Shown one piece after another: positions 1 through 8,374 of a DNA stretch of 64,000 nt. The stretch spans positions 1 through 64,000 of the forward strand of contig SBHC01000054.1 in NCBI GenBank assembly GCA_006226375.1, read 5' to 3'. Numbering within the stretch: position 1 is the stretch's first letter; the number at the start of each line of letters is the position of its first letter. The translations under genes and the position numbers were made by a program. Under the pieces are notes generated by a model. That model ran no database searches. It had not been told where the DNA came from and saw nothing but the letters and a program-made list of their open reading frames with translations. Source of the stretch: Deltaproteobacteria bacterium (GTDB taxonomy: Bacteria > Myxococcota_C > UBA6777).

Positions 1-1310
1 CTAAACTAAAGGATGGTATGCCATGAGCCCTTCTACAACACACGATAACGTATATGCCCTTCACAATCCAGAACAACAATTTGTGGACCCGATTATGGAG
101 TTGCTCCGACAACATGCCAGGACTCTCATTTCCAAGGCAGTTGAAGCTGAAGTCACTCATTTCGTCGAACAGTACGAAGACCTGGTTCTCTACAATGGAA
201 GAAAAAGAGTGGTTCGCAATGGTTTCACCCCTGAAAGAACCATGCAAACTCCCGTTGGTCCAGTCCAAGTCAAGACTCCAAGAGTTCGGGACAGAGGGAA
301 TGCTGTTGACCCGATTCGCTTTCATTCCAACATTCTTCCTCCCTATTTGAGAAAGACCCGAACACTGGAAGAGTTGGTCCCTTGGCTGTATCTTATGGGG
401 ATTTCGACTGGTCAAATGGAGGAAGCAATCCAGGCGTTACTTGGAACGGATGCTGCGGGGTTCTCACCAAGTACGGTCAGCCGTTTGAAAGAAAGTTGGA
501 GCGATGAGTTTGGACTTTTCATCCAACGTGAACTTTCAGAACATTATCCATACATTTGGGTTGATGGTTTCTATCCCGCTGTCAAAATGGAAGAAAGTCG
601 TCATTGTTTGTTGGTTGTTATTGGAGTCAAAGAAGACGGTCACAAGGAGTTCTTAGCCATTCGAGATGGACTTCGAGAAAGTGAGCAGTCTTGGCTGGAC
701 GTCCTTCTTGACCTTCAATCGAGAGGGCTCAAGGCACCCAACCTGGCGATTGGAGATGGAGCTTTGGGATTTTGGAATGCTCTGAAGAAAGTCTTTCCTG
801 AAACACAAGGGCAAAGATGCTGGGTTCACAAGACCAAGAATGTGCTGGATAAATTGCCCAAAAGCGAGCAGAAGAAGGCAAAAGAACGACTCCAAGACAT
901 TTACAGGGCTTCCACGAAAGAGAATGCAGAGAAAGCTTGGAAGTTGTTTGTAAAGATTTACGAAGACAAACATGAGAGAGCTGTGGAGTGCCTGGTCAAA
1001 GATAAGGAAGCATTGCTTTGTTTCTACAGCTTTCCAGCAGCTCATTGGAGGCATATCCGAACGACAAATCCGATAGAATCGACGTTTGCAACGATCGGCT
1101 TGAGAATGGGAAGAACGAGAGGATGCCTCTCAAGGAGGACAGCATTAGCTATGGTTTACAAGTTAGGAATGTGTGCCCAGAAACGATGGAGAAAGATAAG
1201 CAAGCCTGAAATGCTTACCAAACTGGTCAATGGAAGTTCATTTCAGGATGGTGAACTTGTCGAGAATGCCGCCTGAATCGACGCCATACACAACATTTGA
1301 CAATATCTCA
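1..1310 (+). mobile_element. IS256-family insertion sequence, left end outside the window
   Basis: The element carries one intact transposase gene, and its right end lies about 30 bases after the stop codon. The stretch around 1288-1308 (ACACAACATTTGACAATATC) resembles the right inverted repeats usual in this family, where an ACACAA...TTGACA core sits at the tip. Only 22 bases precede the start codon in the window, so the left repeat and the target duplication are not visible. The exact right boundary is therefore inferred to within about 5 bases. Directly beyond it the sequence reads into the middle of another transposase gene, which suggests insertion into that element. Confidence 0.75.
23..1276 (+). 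CDS. IS256-family (mutator-type) transposase, full length
   Basis: This 417-residue protein is the DDE transposase that would mobilise the IS256 element. Length and motif order match the family: a catalytic Asp in VDGFYPAVK, a second in AIGDGALGFWNAL, the family hallmark Cys-x2-His in CWVHK, and the catalytic Glu in TTNPIESTFAT. The reading frame is unbroken from ATG to TGA, so the enzyme could be active. An AAGG sequence lies about 10 bases before the ATG. It is the only intact transposase in the window; the neighbouring ones are truncated or decayed, so this element probably arrived last. Confidence 0.93.
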   Translation: MSPSTTHDNVYALHNPEQQFVDPIMELLRQHARTLISKAVEAEVTHFVEQYEDLVLYNGRKRVVRNGFTPERTMQTPVGPVQVKTPRVRDRGNAVDPIRFHSNILPPYLRKTRTLEELVPWLYLMGISTGQMEEAIQALLGTDAAGFSPSTVSRLKESWSDEFGLFIQRELSEHYPYIWVDGFYPAVKMEESRHCLLVVIGVKEDGHKEFLAIRDGLRESEQSWLDVLLDLQSRGLKAPNLAIGDGALGFWNALKKVFPETQGQRCWVHKTKNVLDKLPKSEQKKAKERLQDIYRASTKENAEKAWKLFVKIYEDKHERAVECLVKDKEALLCFYSFPAAHWRHIRTTNPIESTFATIGLRMGRTRGCLSRRTALAMVYKLGMCAQKRWRKISKPEMLTKLVNGSSFQDGELVENAA

Positions 1311-1311
1311 G

Positions 1312-1866
1312 TGGGTAAGATTGCTGGATGCAATGCCCATTGTTATGGCCAAAGGAAGTAGAGCATCTCAAGCAAAGGTTGCACAAGAGATAGCAGCAAA
1401 AGGAGGTCATAGCTCAATCATAGGTGGGTTTTATGGGGTCAAGATACATGCTATCGGTCAAAAAAGAAGAGAGCAAATGCCTCTGCCGGAGCTGATGCTT
1501 CTCGCACCTGGGAACATCCATGACAGCGTTGTTCTGGCTTCATTGGAAGACCAAGTTCGAGGCTTCGAGTTGTATGCAGACAAAGCATACATTGAAGAGC
1601 GAATGAAGGAGTCTCTAGCTATGAAGAATGTTGTCTTACACACGCCAGTAAAGAAGGTAAGAGGCCGTACGACAGATTTGCATCTGGAAGAACGGCTTTA
1701 CTCAACTGCTGTTAGTCGAGTGAGACAACCCATTGAATCATTCTTCAACTGGCTTCAACAGCATACTCAAGTTCAGCTGGCATCGAAAGTCCGCTCTACA
1801 CAAGGACTATATGTGCATGTGTTTGGTCGGATCTGCGCTGCTTTGTTGCTACTGCTCAACCCGTAA
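1312..1866 (+). pseudogene. N-terminally truncated DDE transposase (IS982/IS4-like)
   Basis: The frame opens inside the IS256 right end (a TTG at 1297) and reads into what is clearly the C-terminal two thirds of a different transposase. All three candidate acidic residues survive: Asp in LLDAMPI, Asp in YADKAYIEE and Glu in RQPIESFFNWL. The N-terminal part is missing. The block SKVRSTQGLYVHVFGRI followed by a hydrophobic C terminus resembles IS982-type proteins, but I cannot separate IS982 from IS4/IS5 relatives by eye. Loss of the N terminus exactly at the IS256 end suggests disruption by that insertion. It is probably inactive unless the upstream IS256 end supplies a start. Confidence 0.75.
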
Positions 1867-1950
1867 TCGGCATAAGTGTTCAAGTTCTCTTCAAAGTCTT
1901 GTCCAAACCATAGGGTTTGAACGTATCCCCAACTTCCTTGACATCTACCG

Positions 1951-3249
1951 TCAACCTGGATCCAAACATTCAAAGAGAACAACAGTTCCATCGTACGACC
2001 CAACAGCAAGGGACTTGCCGTTGTTTGAGAACACGGCAGAATTTACACCTACACCATAGTTCGATAAGTGGTGTAAGCTCCAGCCATTATTGATGTTCCA
2101 TAAATAAATATTTCCATTATGTGAACCTCCAACAAGTATGCTTTTCTTCTGAGAAAAAAACATATCCGTCACCCAATCAACTGAAAAGGTCTTTATTACT
2201 TTACCTGAGCTTTCTTCCCAAATCTTAACCGTATGATCTGTAGATGAAGATGCGATCAAACCGGTACCAGGAATCCACTGGACACCGTATACAGCACTTT
2301 GATGTCCACTGAATGTTTTGGTGAGAGATCCCGTTGCAGTATCCCATATTTTTACTGTGCCATCGAAACCACTTGAAAGAAGTTTCGTACCATCTAGACT
2401 AAAGAACGTGTGGAATACACCTTGTTTATGACCTGGTAACGTTCTTATGAGAAAACGTTTTTCTACGTTCCACAACTTGATGGTTCCATCCAGTGATGAG
2501 GAAACAAGATGTCCATCTTTTGAAAATGTGACATGAAATATTGGTCTCACATGATTATTTGGGTTAGCGAACTTTTGAGACGTTTGAAGAGAGACCCGCC
2601 ACAACAATAACTCGGAGGGATACCATGTTGAGACGGCCAGCATGTCAATACCTAGGGGGTTCCATGATACACTCATGACACCGCTTGAGTGTGAAAACGT
2701 GTTCACCGTTTTTCGAGATTGAATATCCCATATTCTTAATGTCTTATCTCTGGAAGCTGACGCAAGAAACTTATCATCTTTACGCCATGAAAGAGAGTTT
2801 ACTTCTCTTTTGTGTCCCTTAAGAACAGTCCTCCTCCATTGAGAACAGCAAGATCGGCAGCATTCTTTTTCATCAACCTTTCCATCACAATCATTATCAA
2901 GCTTATCAACACAAACCTCTTGTCCAGGTATAATTTCATCCTGACATCCACCCCACTCTCCCTCACCGTTGCATATTTGCCAACCTGAACGACATATTCC
3001 AACATGTTTAGTGCTTGTGCTTCCGGAGTAACAACTCCTTTTTGTGTTTGGCAAGCATTGGGGTTTTATTTCTTTGCCTAAATCGTCAAAGAATTCTTTT
3101 CGAAAACCTCCATCTCTATATACTCCGTGCTCACCATAAGGATATTTTTCTTGTTGTGTTACCAAAAAACTATCACCCCCCAAGAGAAGAAAGCCCCAAG
3201 ACAAGAGAAAAACAGCTTCCACAAGAGAAGCTAAGAGGTAGTGCTTCAA
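1951..3249 (-). CDS. Secreted WD40 beta-propeller protein with MopE-type Cys-rich N domain
   Basis: This 432-residue protein starts at a TTG; a GGAGA lies 7 bases upstream and no in-frame ATG is nearby. Residues 1-30 form a signal peptide or membrane anchor. Residues about 60-140 form a Cys-rich module with the pattern CYSG...GICRSGWQIC...GGC followed by EVCVDKLDNDCDGKVDE, the Ca-binding-like motif frequent in secreted myxobacterial proteins. From residue about 145 to the end there are six or seven WD40 blades (LKGHKREVNSLSW, SRDKTLRIWD, LDGTIKLWN, FDGTVKIWD, STDHTVKIWE). The last blade stops abruptly at VVLFECLDPG, so the C terminus may have been trimmed by the adjacent IS. The role is probably a surface or periplasmic interaction scaffold; the partner is unknown. 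Confidence 0.85.
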   Translation of the reverse strand: MKHYLLASLVEAVFLLSWGFLLLGGDSFLVTQQEKYPYGEHGVYRDGGFRKEFFDDLGKEIKPQCLPNTKRSCYSGSTSTKHVGICRSGWQICNGEGEWGGCQDEIIPGQEVCVDKLDNDCDGKVDEKECCRSCCSQWRRTVLKGHKREVNSLSWRKDDKFLASASRDKTLRIWDIQSRKTVNTFSHSSGVMSVSWNPLGIDMLAVSTWYPSELLLWRVSLQTSQKFANPNNHVRPIFHVTFSKDGHLVSSSLDGTIKLWNVEKRFLIRTLPGHKQGVFHTFFSLDGTKLLSSGFDGTVKIWDTATGSLTKTFSGHQSAVYGVQWIPGTGLIASSSTDHTVKIWEESSGKVIKTFSVDWVTDMFFSQKKSILVGGSHNGNIYLWNINNGWSLHHLSNYGVGVNSAVFSNNGKSLAVGSYDGTVVLFECLDPG

Positions 3250-3310
3250 AACTATTTCTCCATTGCTTCTTGTAGTGGTTCAGTGAAAAATGGAACTTAG
3301 GGAGACAGAG

Positions 3311-3516
3311 TCAACGACTCTTTGAGACTCCTGGAATAGCCATTTGAGTATGATTTTGATGATATTCATCTCTACGCTGTTTTGCCTTTTGCAACTTCTC
3401 CGTTCTTTCCTGAAAAATAACCCGCTCCTTTACTTTCAGTTTTGTAGCAGGGGTGATGTAACCAATAGCACTATGCAGCCGAGTATCGTAGAGCTATCGT
3501 TCTACGTCAAACTCCT
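3311..3516 (-). pseudogene. Remnant of IS3-family transposase OrfB (integrase C terminus)
   Basis: Read on the minus strand, this stretch encodes YDTRLHSAIGYITPATKLKV, continuing in frame to a TGA whose complement is at 3311-3313. It corresponds to the extreme C-terminal signature of IS3-family OrfB (WYN-x-RLHSALGY-x-P). An in-frame TAG lies just before LYDTR, where functional copies have an aromatic residue. Everything upstream is lost at the end of the neighbouring gene. It is a dead relic in the gap between two minus-strand genes and supports a history of repeated IS insertion here. Confidence 0.75.
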
Positions 3517-4227
3517 TCACTTAAAAATAAGCTGATACTCTTTCCATTCTGATGTTGGAAGCCTCACCTTGAGTTCATCTGAACCTTCAGCATATCCATA
3601 AGCAACATAGTGCATAATAGCACCCCCTTTAAGCACAATGTGGGTATGTCCTCCTATTTTTGTTCCAGAGCGGCTAAAACTAACGGCGATTAAATGAACG
3701 TTTGTACTGCTGGATTGTGAATGAGAAAGGCAGTCGTAGTTACAGTTATATCCGAGAGGTTCACAACTGTCTTTTTTGTACATCGCTCCATTCCAAGAGA
3801 AAAACGCTTTTTTCTCAGGGGGAATCTCAATCCATACTTCAGCAGGATTCCATCTTCCTTGACAAATAGAATCTTTATCACAGGAAACGCAAAAGAAAGG
3901 TATCCGGTTGGTTATTGTTGGAAAGAGCTTCTCCTCGTTCTTATAAAAATAGAAGGGTAAATTACTATTCGCTGCAATGTACACAGTTGATGCACTTGCA
4001 TTGTAGATTGTGACCTGCTTTGTGATTTTCTTCTCTTCATGAAGCCCAGTATCAGCACTTTCGTTGAGTCTATCAGAAGAGTGATTCGCGTCAAATGCTA
4101 CTTTTTTTTCTTCATCGTTGTATGTTGAAATAGGAACCAAAAAATTGATGCACGATGTTTCGATGAAACAGACGACGATCACGATTGGAAGAGTGAACGC
4201 ACGAAGGATTTTTATGGATCGGTTCAT
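3517..4227 (-). CDS. Secreted or lipid-anchored protein of unknown function
   Basis: The protein has 236 residues and I do not recognise a family. The N terminus (MNRSIKILRAF, then a hydrophobic run to IETSC at residues 22-26) reads as a signal sequence with a weak lipobox. The mature part begins with an acidic Asp/Glu/Ser stretch. A folded domain follows, with VTIYNASASTVYIA, paired cysteines (CVSC, SICQGRW, DSCEPLGYNC) and a closing GGHTHIVLKGG motif. The spaced Cys and His residues might bind a metal or form disulfides; that is inference. The gene is on the same strand as its WD40 and Hint neighbours but separated by IS debris, so no operon can be claimed. Confidence 0.7.
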   Translation of the reverse strand: MNRSIKILRAFTLPIVIVVCFIETSCINFLVPISTYNDEEKKVAFDANHSSDRLNESADTGLHEEKKITKQVTIYNASASTVYIAANSNLPFYFYKNEEKLFPTITNRIPFFCVSCDKDSICQGRWNPAEVWIEIPPEKKAFFSWNGAMYKKDSCEPLGYNCNYDCLSHSQSSSTNVHLIAVSFSRSGTKIGGHTHIVLKGGAIMHYVAYGYAEGSDELKVRLPTSEWKEYQLIFK

Positions 4228-4308
4228 AGCTGTTGATTCCTGAAGTCATGCTCTCTTGGTTATGATTCCTGAATCGGAGAACTGTTCTATAGGGTTCCCT
4301 GAGTTTTA

Positions 4309-4383
4309 CGGACAGTGAACGAGGAAGTTTCCCTTCTCATGAAACAATCACACAGGACCAGACTCTTGTCTATGGATGAGCTT
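4309..4383. repeat. Degenerate intergenic repeat, copy A
   Basis: This stretch aligns by eye with 5597-5680. Both begin CTGAGTTT, continue through GACAG and AACAATC, and end with CTCTTGTCT followed by GGATGAGCTT here or GTATCGGCTT in the other copy. I estimate 60-70 percent identity with a few short gaps. Each copy lies upstream of a minus-strand secreted-protein gene (3517-4227 and 4486-5373). It could be the remains of a duplicated element or of a shared ancestral leader. Confidence 0.4.
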
Positions 4384-4485
4384 CCCCAATTCCATTTTCC
4401 GCTGAACCACAACTGAGCAAACTTGAATCTCTGGAAAAAAAACGACCATTGGCAAAATCGCAGAATGCTGGAGAGCCAGCCAGCT

Positions 4486-5373
4486 TTAGGGGTTCACGAT
4501 GTAGACAATATCAATTTCTAGTAGAGAACTTTTTGAGATGTCAACATTCTCTGTTAATATCTTTACTTTTGCTTTGTACGTTCCAATCGTTTTTGCTGAA
4601 CATATAACTTGAAAAATTAAGATTGTATTGGGTGAGACGATCTGAGGAAAATTTGTATGCTCCCGAAATGAGAACTTCTCGGGAGTTTTGCTTTCAATAT
4701 CAATCGACTTTATCACTCCTGTATTTGGCCCAAACATACGAAAGTCCATATTATAAATAAGATCTTCTCCCTGTGTTGTGATATCGTTTCCGCCCTTAAA
4801 CCAACTGTATATCGATAAAGTATTTGGAGATGGAGGCTCCGATTTGTTATGGACTAAAATATTATTTGCAAAATAGTTATGATCTCTCCCGACAGTTAGA
4901 TTGTAAACCGTTCCGATTCCAAAGATCTTAGATCTTTGAAACAAATGTGATGGTAAAAACTGAAGTGTTCTCTCAACCTTGTGTAAGGTAAAAATCGCAT
5001 CCTTCGTATTGAGAGAGGAAATTGAGACATACTTATCGAGCGTAGTATTGAAAATTGGATGCTCTGAAGTAGACAACAAAGTGGTCCCATTCATAAACTC
5101 GTACTTGCCATACAGTTGAAAGTGGTGACGATGCAATGCTAAAACTCTATTTTTCCTAAACTTACCAGTTTGATGATCATAAGAGACAACAAATTGGCCA
5201 ACCCTTAATCGTTCGATTGAAATTTGTCCTTTTGGTGTTAAGATGAGCGTACCTGCTGGAAAGCAAGATACACAAGCTGAGTGTAAGCTAGATATGAAAA
5301 TGAGAAAGAAGAGCAGCAAAAGAAAAGCAAGCCGAAAATGACGGAACATTTTTTTTACGGTTTGAAGCAACAT
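4486..5373 (-). CDS. Secreted Hint-domain (bacterial intein-like) protein
   Basis: This 295-residue protein starts at the ATG at 5373, preceded by GAGAGG 5 bases upstream; longer in-frame starts lack a ribosome site. Residues 1-33 are a signal peptide ending LHSA. The mature protein opens with CVSCFPAGTLILTPKG, the N-terminal Cys block of Hint domains. It continues with a TSEHPIF block and closes with VYNLTVGRDHNYFANN and then ILVHNK. The terminal His-Asn is present but is followed by Lys rather than Cys, Ser or Thr, as in A-type bacterial intein-like domains that cleave instead of splice. The last 110 residues look like a beta-sandwich. Self-cleavage after export is inferred. Confidence 0.82.
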   Translation of the reverse strand: MLLQTVKKMFRHFRLAFLLLLFFLIFISSLHSACVSCFPAGTLILTPKGQISIERLRVGQFVVSYDHQTGKFRKNRVLALHRHHFQLYGKYEFMNGTTLLSTSEHPIFNTTLDKYVSISSLNTKDAIFTLHKVERTLQFLPSHLFQRSKIFGIGTVYNLTVGRDHNYFANNILVHNKSEPPSPNTLSIYSWFKGGNDITTQGEDLIYNMDFRMFGPNTGVIKSIDIESKTPEKFSFREHTNFPQIVSPNTILIFQVICSAKTIGTYKAKVKILTENVDISKSSLLEIDIVYIVNP

Positions 5374-5596
5374 TTTAGCCTCTCGTTTTCTAGATTTCTG
5401 TTGCGATCGTGAAAAGCCACTACCCTTCATCGACAAGATCCTACATTTCAAAAACTTAGCAACGAACACAGCCTTTTTGATGCTCTAAGCCATTTAAAGC
5501 CATTTTGTGAAGTTCTCTCCTATTGTGGAATGAAGTGTAACCTCTTGGGTGGTCCAGTGACAAATGGATTCTCGGGAACCCTATGAATAAGCTTCT

Positions 5597-5680
5597 CTGA
5601 GTTTCAAAGACAGCGTACACAAGAGGAATCTTATCTTGGAACAATCGGCCAGACTCTGGCTCTTGTCTCTGTATCGGCTT
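5597..5680. repeat. Degenerate intergenic repeat, copy B
   Basis: This is the counterpart of the stretch at 4309-4383, with the same order of short matching blocks (CTGAGTTT, GACAG, AACAATC, CTCTTGTCT, GGCTT). It lies about 220 bases upstream of the Hint-protein start. An open frame on the plus strand crosses it and reads like a membrane-protein fragment (TLALVSVSACTVAIPFAC), but it has no usable start and is not conserved in copy A. Confidence 0.4.
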
Positions 5681-5753
5681 GCACTGTTGCGATACCCTTT
5701 GCCTGCTACCATCACTTGTACTGGGGAAAGAAGCCCACAAACGTTCCCAAGAT

Positions 5754-6039
5754 CTACTTTATCGGAAATTTCCATAAAAAAGCGTTAAGCGCTCGATGGA
5801 ATGGTTGCAGAGATGTTTCCGACCCGAACCTCGCCATGGTATTGTCCTGTAACAAAGACATTCCCTGCCCGAGCGACTGTGATGTCACGTGCAGATGCAA
5901 AGCCTTTGCCGCTTCTTTGAATAGCCCACAAGACTTTCCCGTCTTTGGATAAATGAGTAACATAGAGAGCTGGCGATTCCGATTGGGTTGTTAGAGTATT
6001 ACGCCATAGTATGCTCTCATGGTACATGAGACATCTCAA
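5754..6039 (-). pseudogene. Decayed beta-propeller (SBBP-like repeat) gene fragment
   Basis: On the minus strand the segment encodes ALYVTHLSKDGKVLWAIQ, then ARDITVARAGNVFVTGQYHG, then VRVGNISATIP. This is the classic blade of SBBP-type propellers: an AFVAKLDxxGxxLWAR-like strand, then ITVDxxGNVYVTGxF. After one repeat the frame ends in a stop, and the expected DAFLAKF start of the next blade appears in another frame as NAFLWKF before stopping again. This indicates a frameshifted, truncated remnant of a larger secreted propeller protein. No start codon with a ribosome site is visible. Confidence 0.6.
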
Positions 6040-6066
6040 AAGAAATCAATACCGAAGGAGAACACA

Positions 6067-6612
6067 ATGTTTCGATTTTTCACATTATCATTTTTCTTCT
6101 TTGTTGCTTACTTCTTTAGCGCTTGCTTTCCATGTCATTACCCCATTTCTGACGGCTATTACAACAAGTTGCTGAATCAGTTGGGTCAGACGTACGATGG
6201 TATAGTGAAACTTGAGGATGGAAAAGAAGAAAGCTTCCAAATTTATGTTGAGATGGATCGTTCTCAATATTCCAGCAGTCTCTTTGGACACTTTTCAATC
6301 CAACCATCTTTTGCTGATGAGTGCCCTGCCCCAGATATAGCCATTCGAGTAACATTTACAAAAAATAGTGACATGTTGACAGGAATGAACTTTCTTGGAA
6401 AGTACGTGTATACCGGGAGTTCGGCTCCTACAGTGTTTATTTTTTATCAGCAAGATGAACAAACCAGGATATTTACACATATGTTCAACATATCTTTTGA
6501 TCCTCAATTTAAGTTTATGAAAGGTTCATACTCTCGTGAAGAAAAGGGACAGAACCTTCTGGTTGGTACGATCTCTTCACTGAGTAGAGTTGGTGCAAAC
6601 CAAAGCAATTAG
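6067..6612 (+). CDS. Small lipoprotein of unknown function
   Basis: The start is the ATG at 6067, preceded by AAGGAGAACACA, a strong ribosome site; an upstream in-frame ATG at 6019 has none. The 181-residue product has a very hydrophobic signal of mostly Phe residues ending in a lipobox, FFSAC, with Cys20 as the predicted lipid-anchored residue. The mature chain is probably beta-rich (YDGIVKLEDGKEESFQIYVE, SSLFGHFSIQPS, LTGMNFLGKYVYTGS). The alternating strands and the phrase about 10 residues before the end (LLVGTISSL) suggest a small barrel or lipocalin-like fold, but I do not recognise the family. Confidence 0.75.
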   Translation: MFRFFTLSFFFFVAYFFSACFPCHYPISDGYYNKLLNQLGQTYDGIVKLEDGKEESFQIYVEMDRSQYSSSLFGHFSIQPSFADECPAPDIAIRVTFTKNSDMLTGMNFLGKYVYTGSSAPTVFIFYQQDEQTRIFTHMFNISFDPQFKFMKGSYSREEKGQNLLVGTISSLSRVGANQSN

Positions 6613-6758
6613 CATAACAACCTGGAACAACGGCCTCAAGACTTTCAAGCACATAGGATGCGTTGGTAATGTTCTTTGAGTTGTGAATTCGATGCGCTTC
6701 CTGTACGTTGCTATTCCTTGCGCAAGCCCTTGTTTATTCTTTTGAGGAGAGTTCTCTG

Positions 6759-7424
6759 ATGGTTCGCTTCGCCACGCTTTTGTTTGTTGCTTTTTTGCTT
6801 TTGACTTTTTCGGAATCGATAGCCCAAAGAGGAGCAAAAAAACTCAGCACCCAGTGTTTTTCCAACAAACGCGTGCAAGCCAAGGGCAAAGCCACCAAGT
6901 CAATTGCCATCGTTGTGTTGCTCGATAAGTCTGGTTCTATGGCCAACAAAATGAAGCAGACAAAGATCGCCTTAAGTCACTTGATTGTAAATCTCCGACC
7001 GGGTGATACGTTCGGGCTTCTCTCATTCGACTCCACAATTTGTGACAAATTTCCACTCCGCCCGACCTTGAACAAGGAGAAAGCCCTCAAGGCTCTTCGA
7101 TCCATTGTTCCACAAGGAGGAACCCATCCTCATGAAGCATTTGCTTTAGCTCATAACATGTTAAAGAAGTCCACGTCCCCAAACAAGCATATCCTTTTCA
7201 TGACAGATGGACACTTTTCACGAAAGAACTTTTTTCGTAAAATCCACTCCATCGTAAAGTCAGGAATCTCCATTTCGACTGTATCCATCGGTCAGCTTAC
7301 TGATGCAGAACTATTGCAAAGAGTTGCAAAGGTTGGAAAGGGCTGTTTTTATCCAGCAAAGAATCCAGACGTACTTGACAAGCGGCTGGAACATGAACTT
7401 CGCTGGTTGGGTGTCATTCGCTAG
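6759..7424 (+). CDS. Secreted von Willebrand factor A domain protein
   Basis: The 221-residue protein starts at the ATG at 6759 with GAGGAGA 8 bases upstream. Residues 1-22 are a signal peptide (ending SESIAQ). The VWA fold covers residues about 48-215, and the metal-ion-dependent adhesion site is complete: DKSGSM at 56-61, a Thr in the loop PQGGTHPHEAF, and Asp in LFMTDGH. Such intact MIDAS domains bind divalent metal and mediate protein contacts. There is no second domain, so this is a minimal secreted VWA module. Its partner is unknown and the neighbours give no clue. Confidence 0.85.
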   Translation: MVRFATLLFVAFLLLTFSESIAQRGAKKLSTQCFSNKRVQAKGKATKSIAIVVLLDKSGSMANKMKQTKIALSHLIVNLRPGDTFGLLSFDSTICDKFPLRPTLNKEKALKALRSIVPQGGTHPHEAFALAHNMLKKSTSPNKHILFMTDGHFSRKNFFRKIHSIVKSGISISTVSIGQLTDAELLQRVAKVGKGCFYPAKNPDVLDKRLEHELRWLGVIR

Positions 7425-7751
7425 ACCTGGGACACATAGCTATCAAGAAATTTCCATTTCAATCTATCCTTTTCTTTCTATGCTACAAACTGGGCCAGTT
7501 GACTTTTCCAACAGTTCTTGTCAAAGAGTGTGTTTGTAGGCCGTTGGTAAGCAGACCTCACCTCTGGCTCGCCAAGCTCGCCTTCCCCTCTCCGCCACCG
7601 GCATCAGCCTTCCTTTCGAGCGAACCGGGTGGGGTATAAAGAAGCTGTTCGATAACCCTGTTCAATGGCTGCTTTAGAGGTACGAACCGCGTCCCTTGTT
7701 ACAGAGCGAACGTTCGACTCCATTTTCTTCACACAACGATTTTGAGGTTGC
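7425..7751. other. Intergenic stretch without a convincing gene
   Basis: No open frame here has a ribosome site or family resemblance. The one clear structural feature is a perfect 10-bp palindrome CGAACGTTCG at 7707-7716, about 35 bases before the next start codon. It could be an operator, or chance. Confidence 0.4.
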
Positions 7752-8096
7752 ATGATGGAACTGCTACTGGAAGCTCTCCTTAATTCTCTTGAGGAAATAG
7801 GCTCAAACCATTCCGAACTGTACGATACAATGGTACGAGAATGTATTGCGACAGCACTCTATCGTGGAGTTGTCCTTCAAGTTCCGAACTTTCAACTTCG
7901 AGATAGCTTTGGACTCTATTCTGATGAAGCTAACTTGAAAGTCAAAGAGGCTCTTGAAGCATTTATCACCGGAGCCCATTCCGATGCGAATGCCATGAAT
8001 GTGGATGAGGAAGCTGAGAGAGTAAAATTAGTGTGGAACTATGAGATACAATCGACAAATGGAAGAAGAGCTGATGACTTCTTTGGAGCAATTTGA
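7752..8096 (+). CDS. Small hypothetical protein
   Basis: The frame encodes 114 residues from ATG at 7752, with GAGG 6 bases before it; ATG 7755 is equally possible. The product is acidic and mostly helical (MMELLLEALLNSLEEIGS, NLKVKEALEAFITGAHSD) with no signal peptide, cysteines or membrane segment, so it is probably cytoplasmic. Glu/Leu-rich helices and the closing RRADDFFGAI give no family match that I know. Codon use is like the surrounding AT-rich region. Confidence 0.5.
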   Translation: MMELLLEALLNSLEEIGSNHSELYDTMVRECIATALYRGVVLQVPNFQLRDSFGLYSDEANLKVKEALEAFITGAHSDANAMNVDEEAERVKLVWNYEIQSTNGRRADDFFGAI

Positions 8097-8374
8097 ACTT
8101 TCATTTTGATTGTCGTTTGCCTCTGTATTCCATTTGGAACCAAACAAAGCGAACATACGTAACCATCACCCATTCTCCAATGTTATGGAAGTATCATCGC
8201 TCATCATTGCATGTCCAGACAACTGGGTTTCAATAGATTTGGTGCGAAGGAAGCTCCTTGCTCTGCCCCCTTATACACGTGTATGTTGTGTTCATTCGCG
8301 ATTCTCTGTTCCAACAACCTTCCCTGTCCCTTACCCCTTGGAAAGATTTAGACAAAGCGAGGACTGTTGCACTC

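Noticed and set aside
3344-3535. Plus-strand open frame of 63 codons
   Set aside because: It is antisense to the IS3 transposase relic and has no ribosome site.
7707-7716. CGAACGTTCG as a possible LexA-type operator
   Set aside because: It lacks the four-base spacer between half-sites that LexA boxes of the CGAAC type require, and the downstream gene is not a repair gene.
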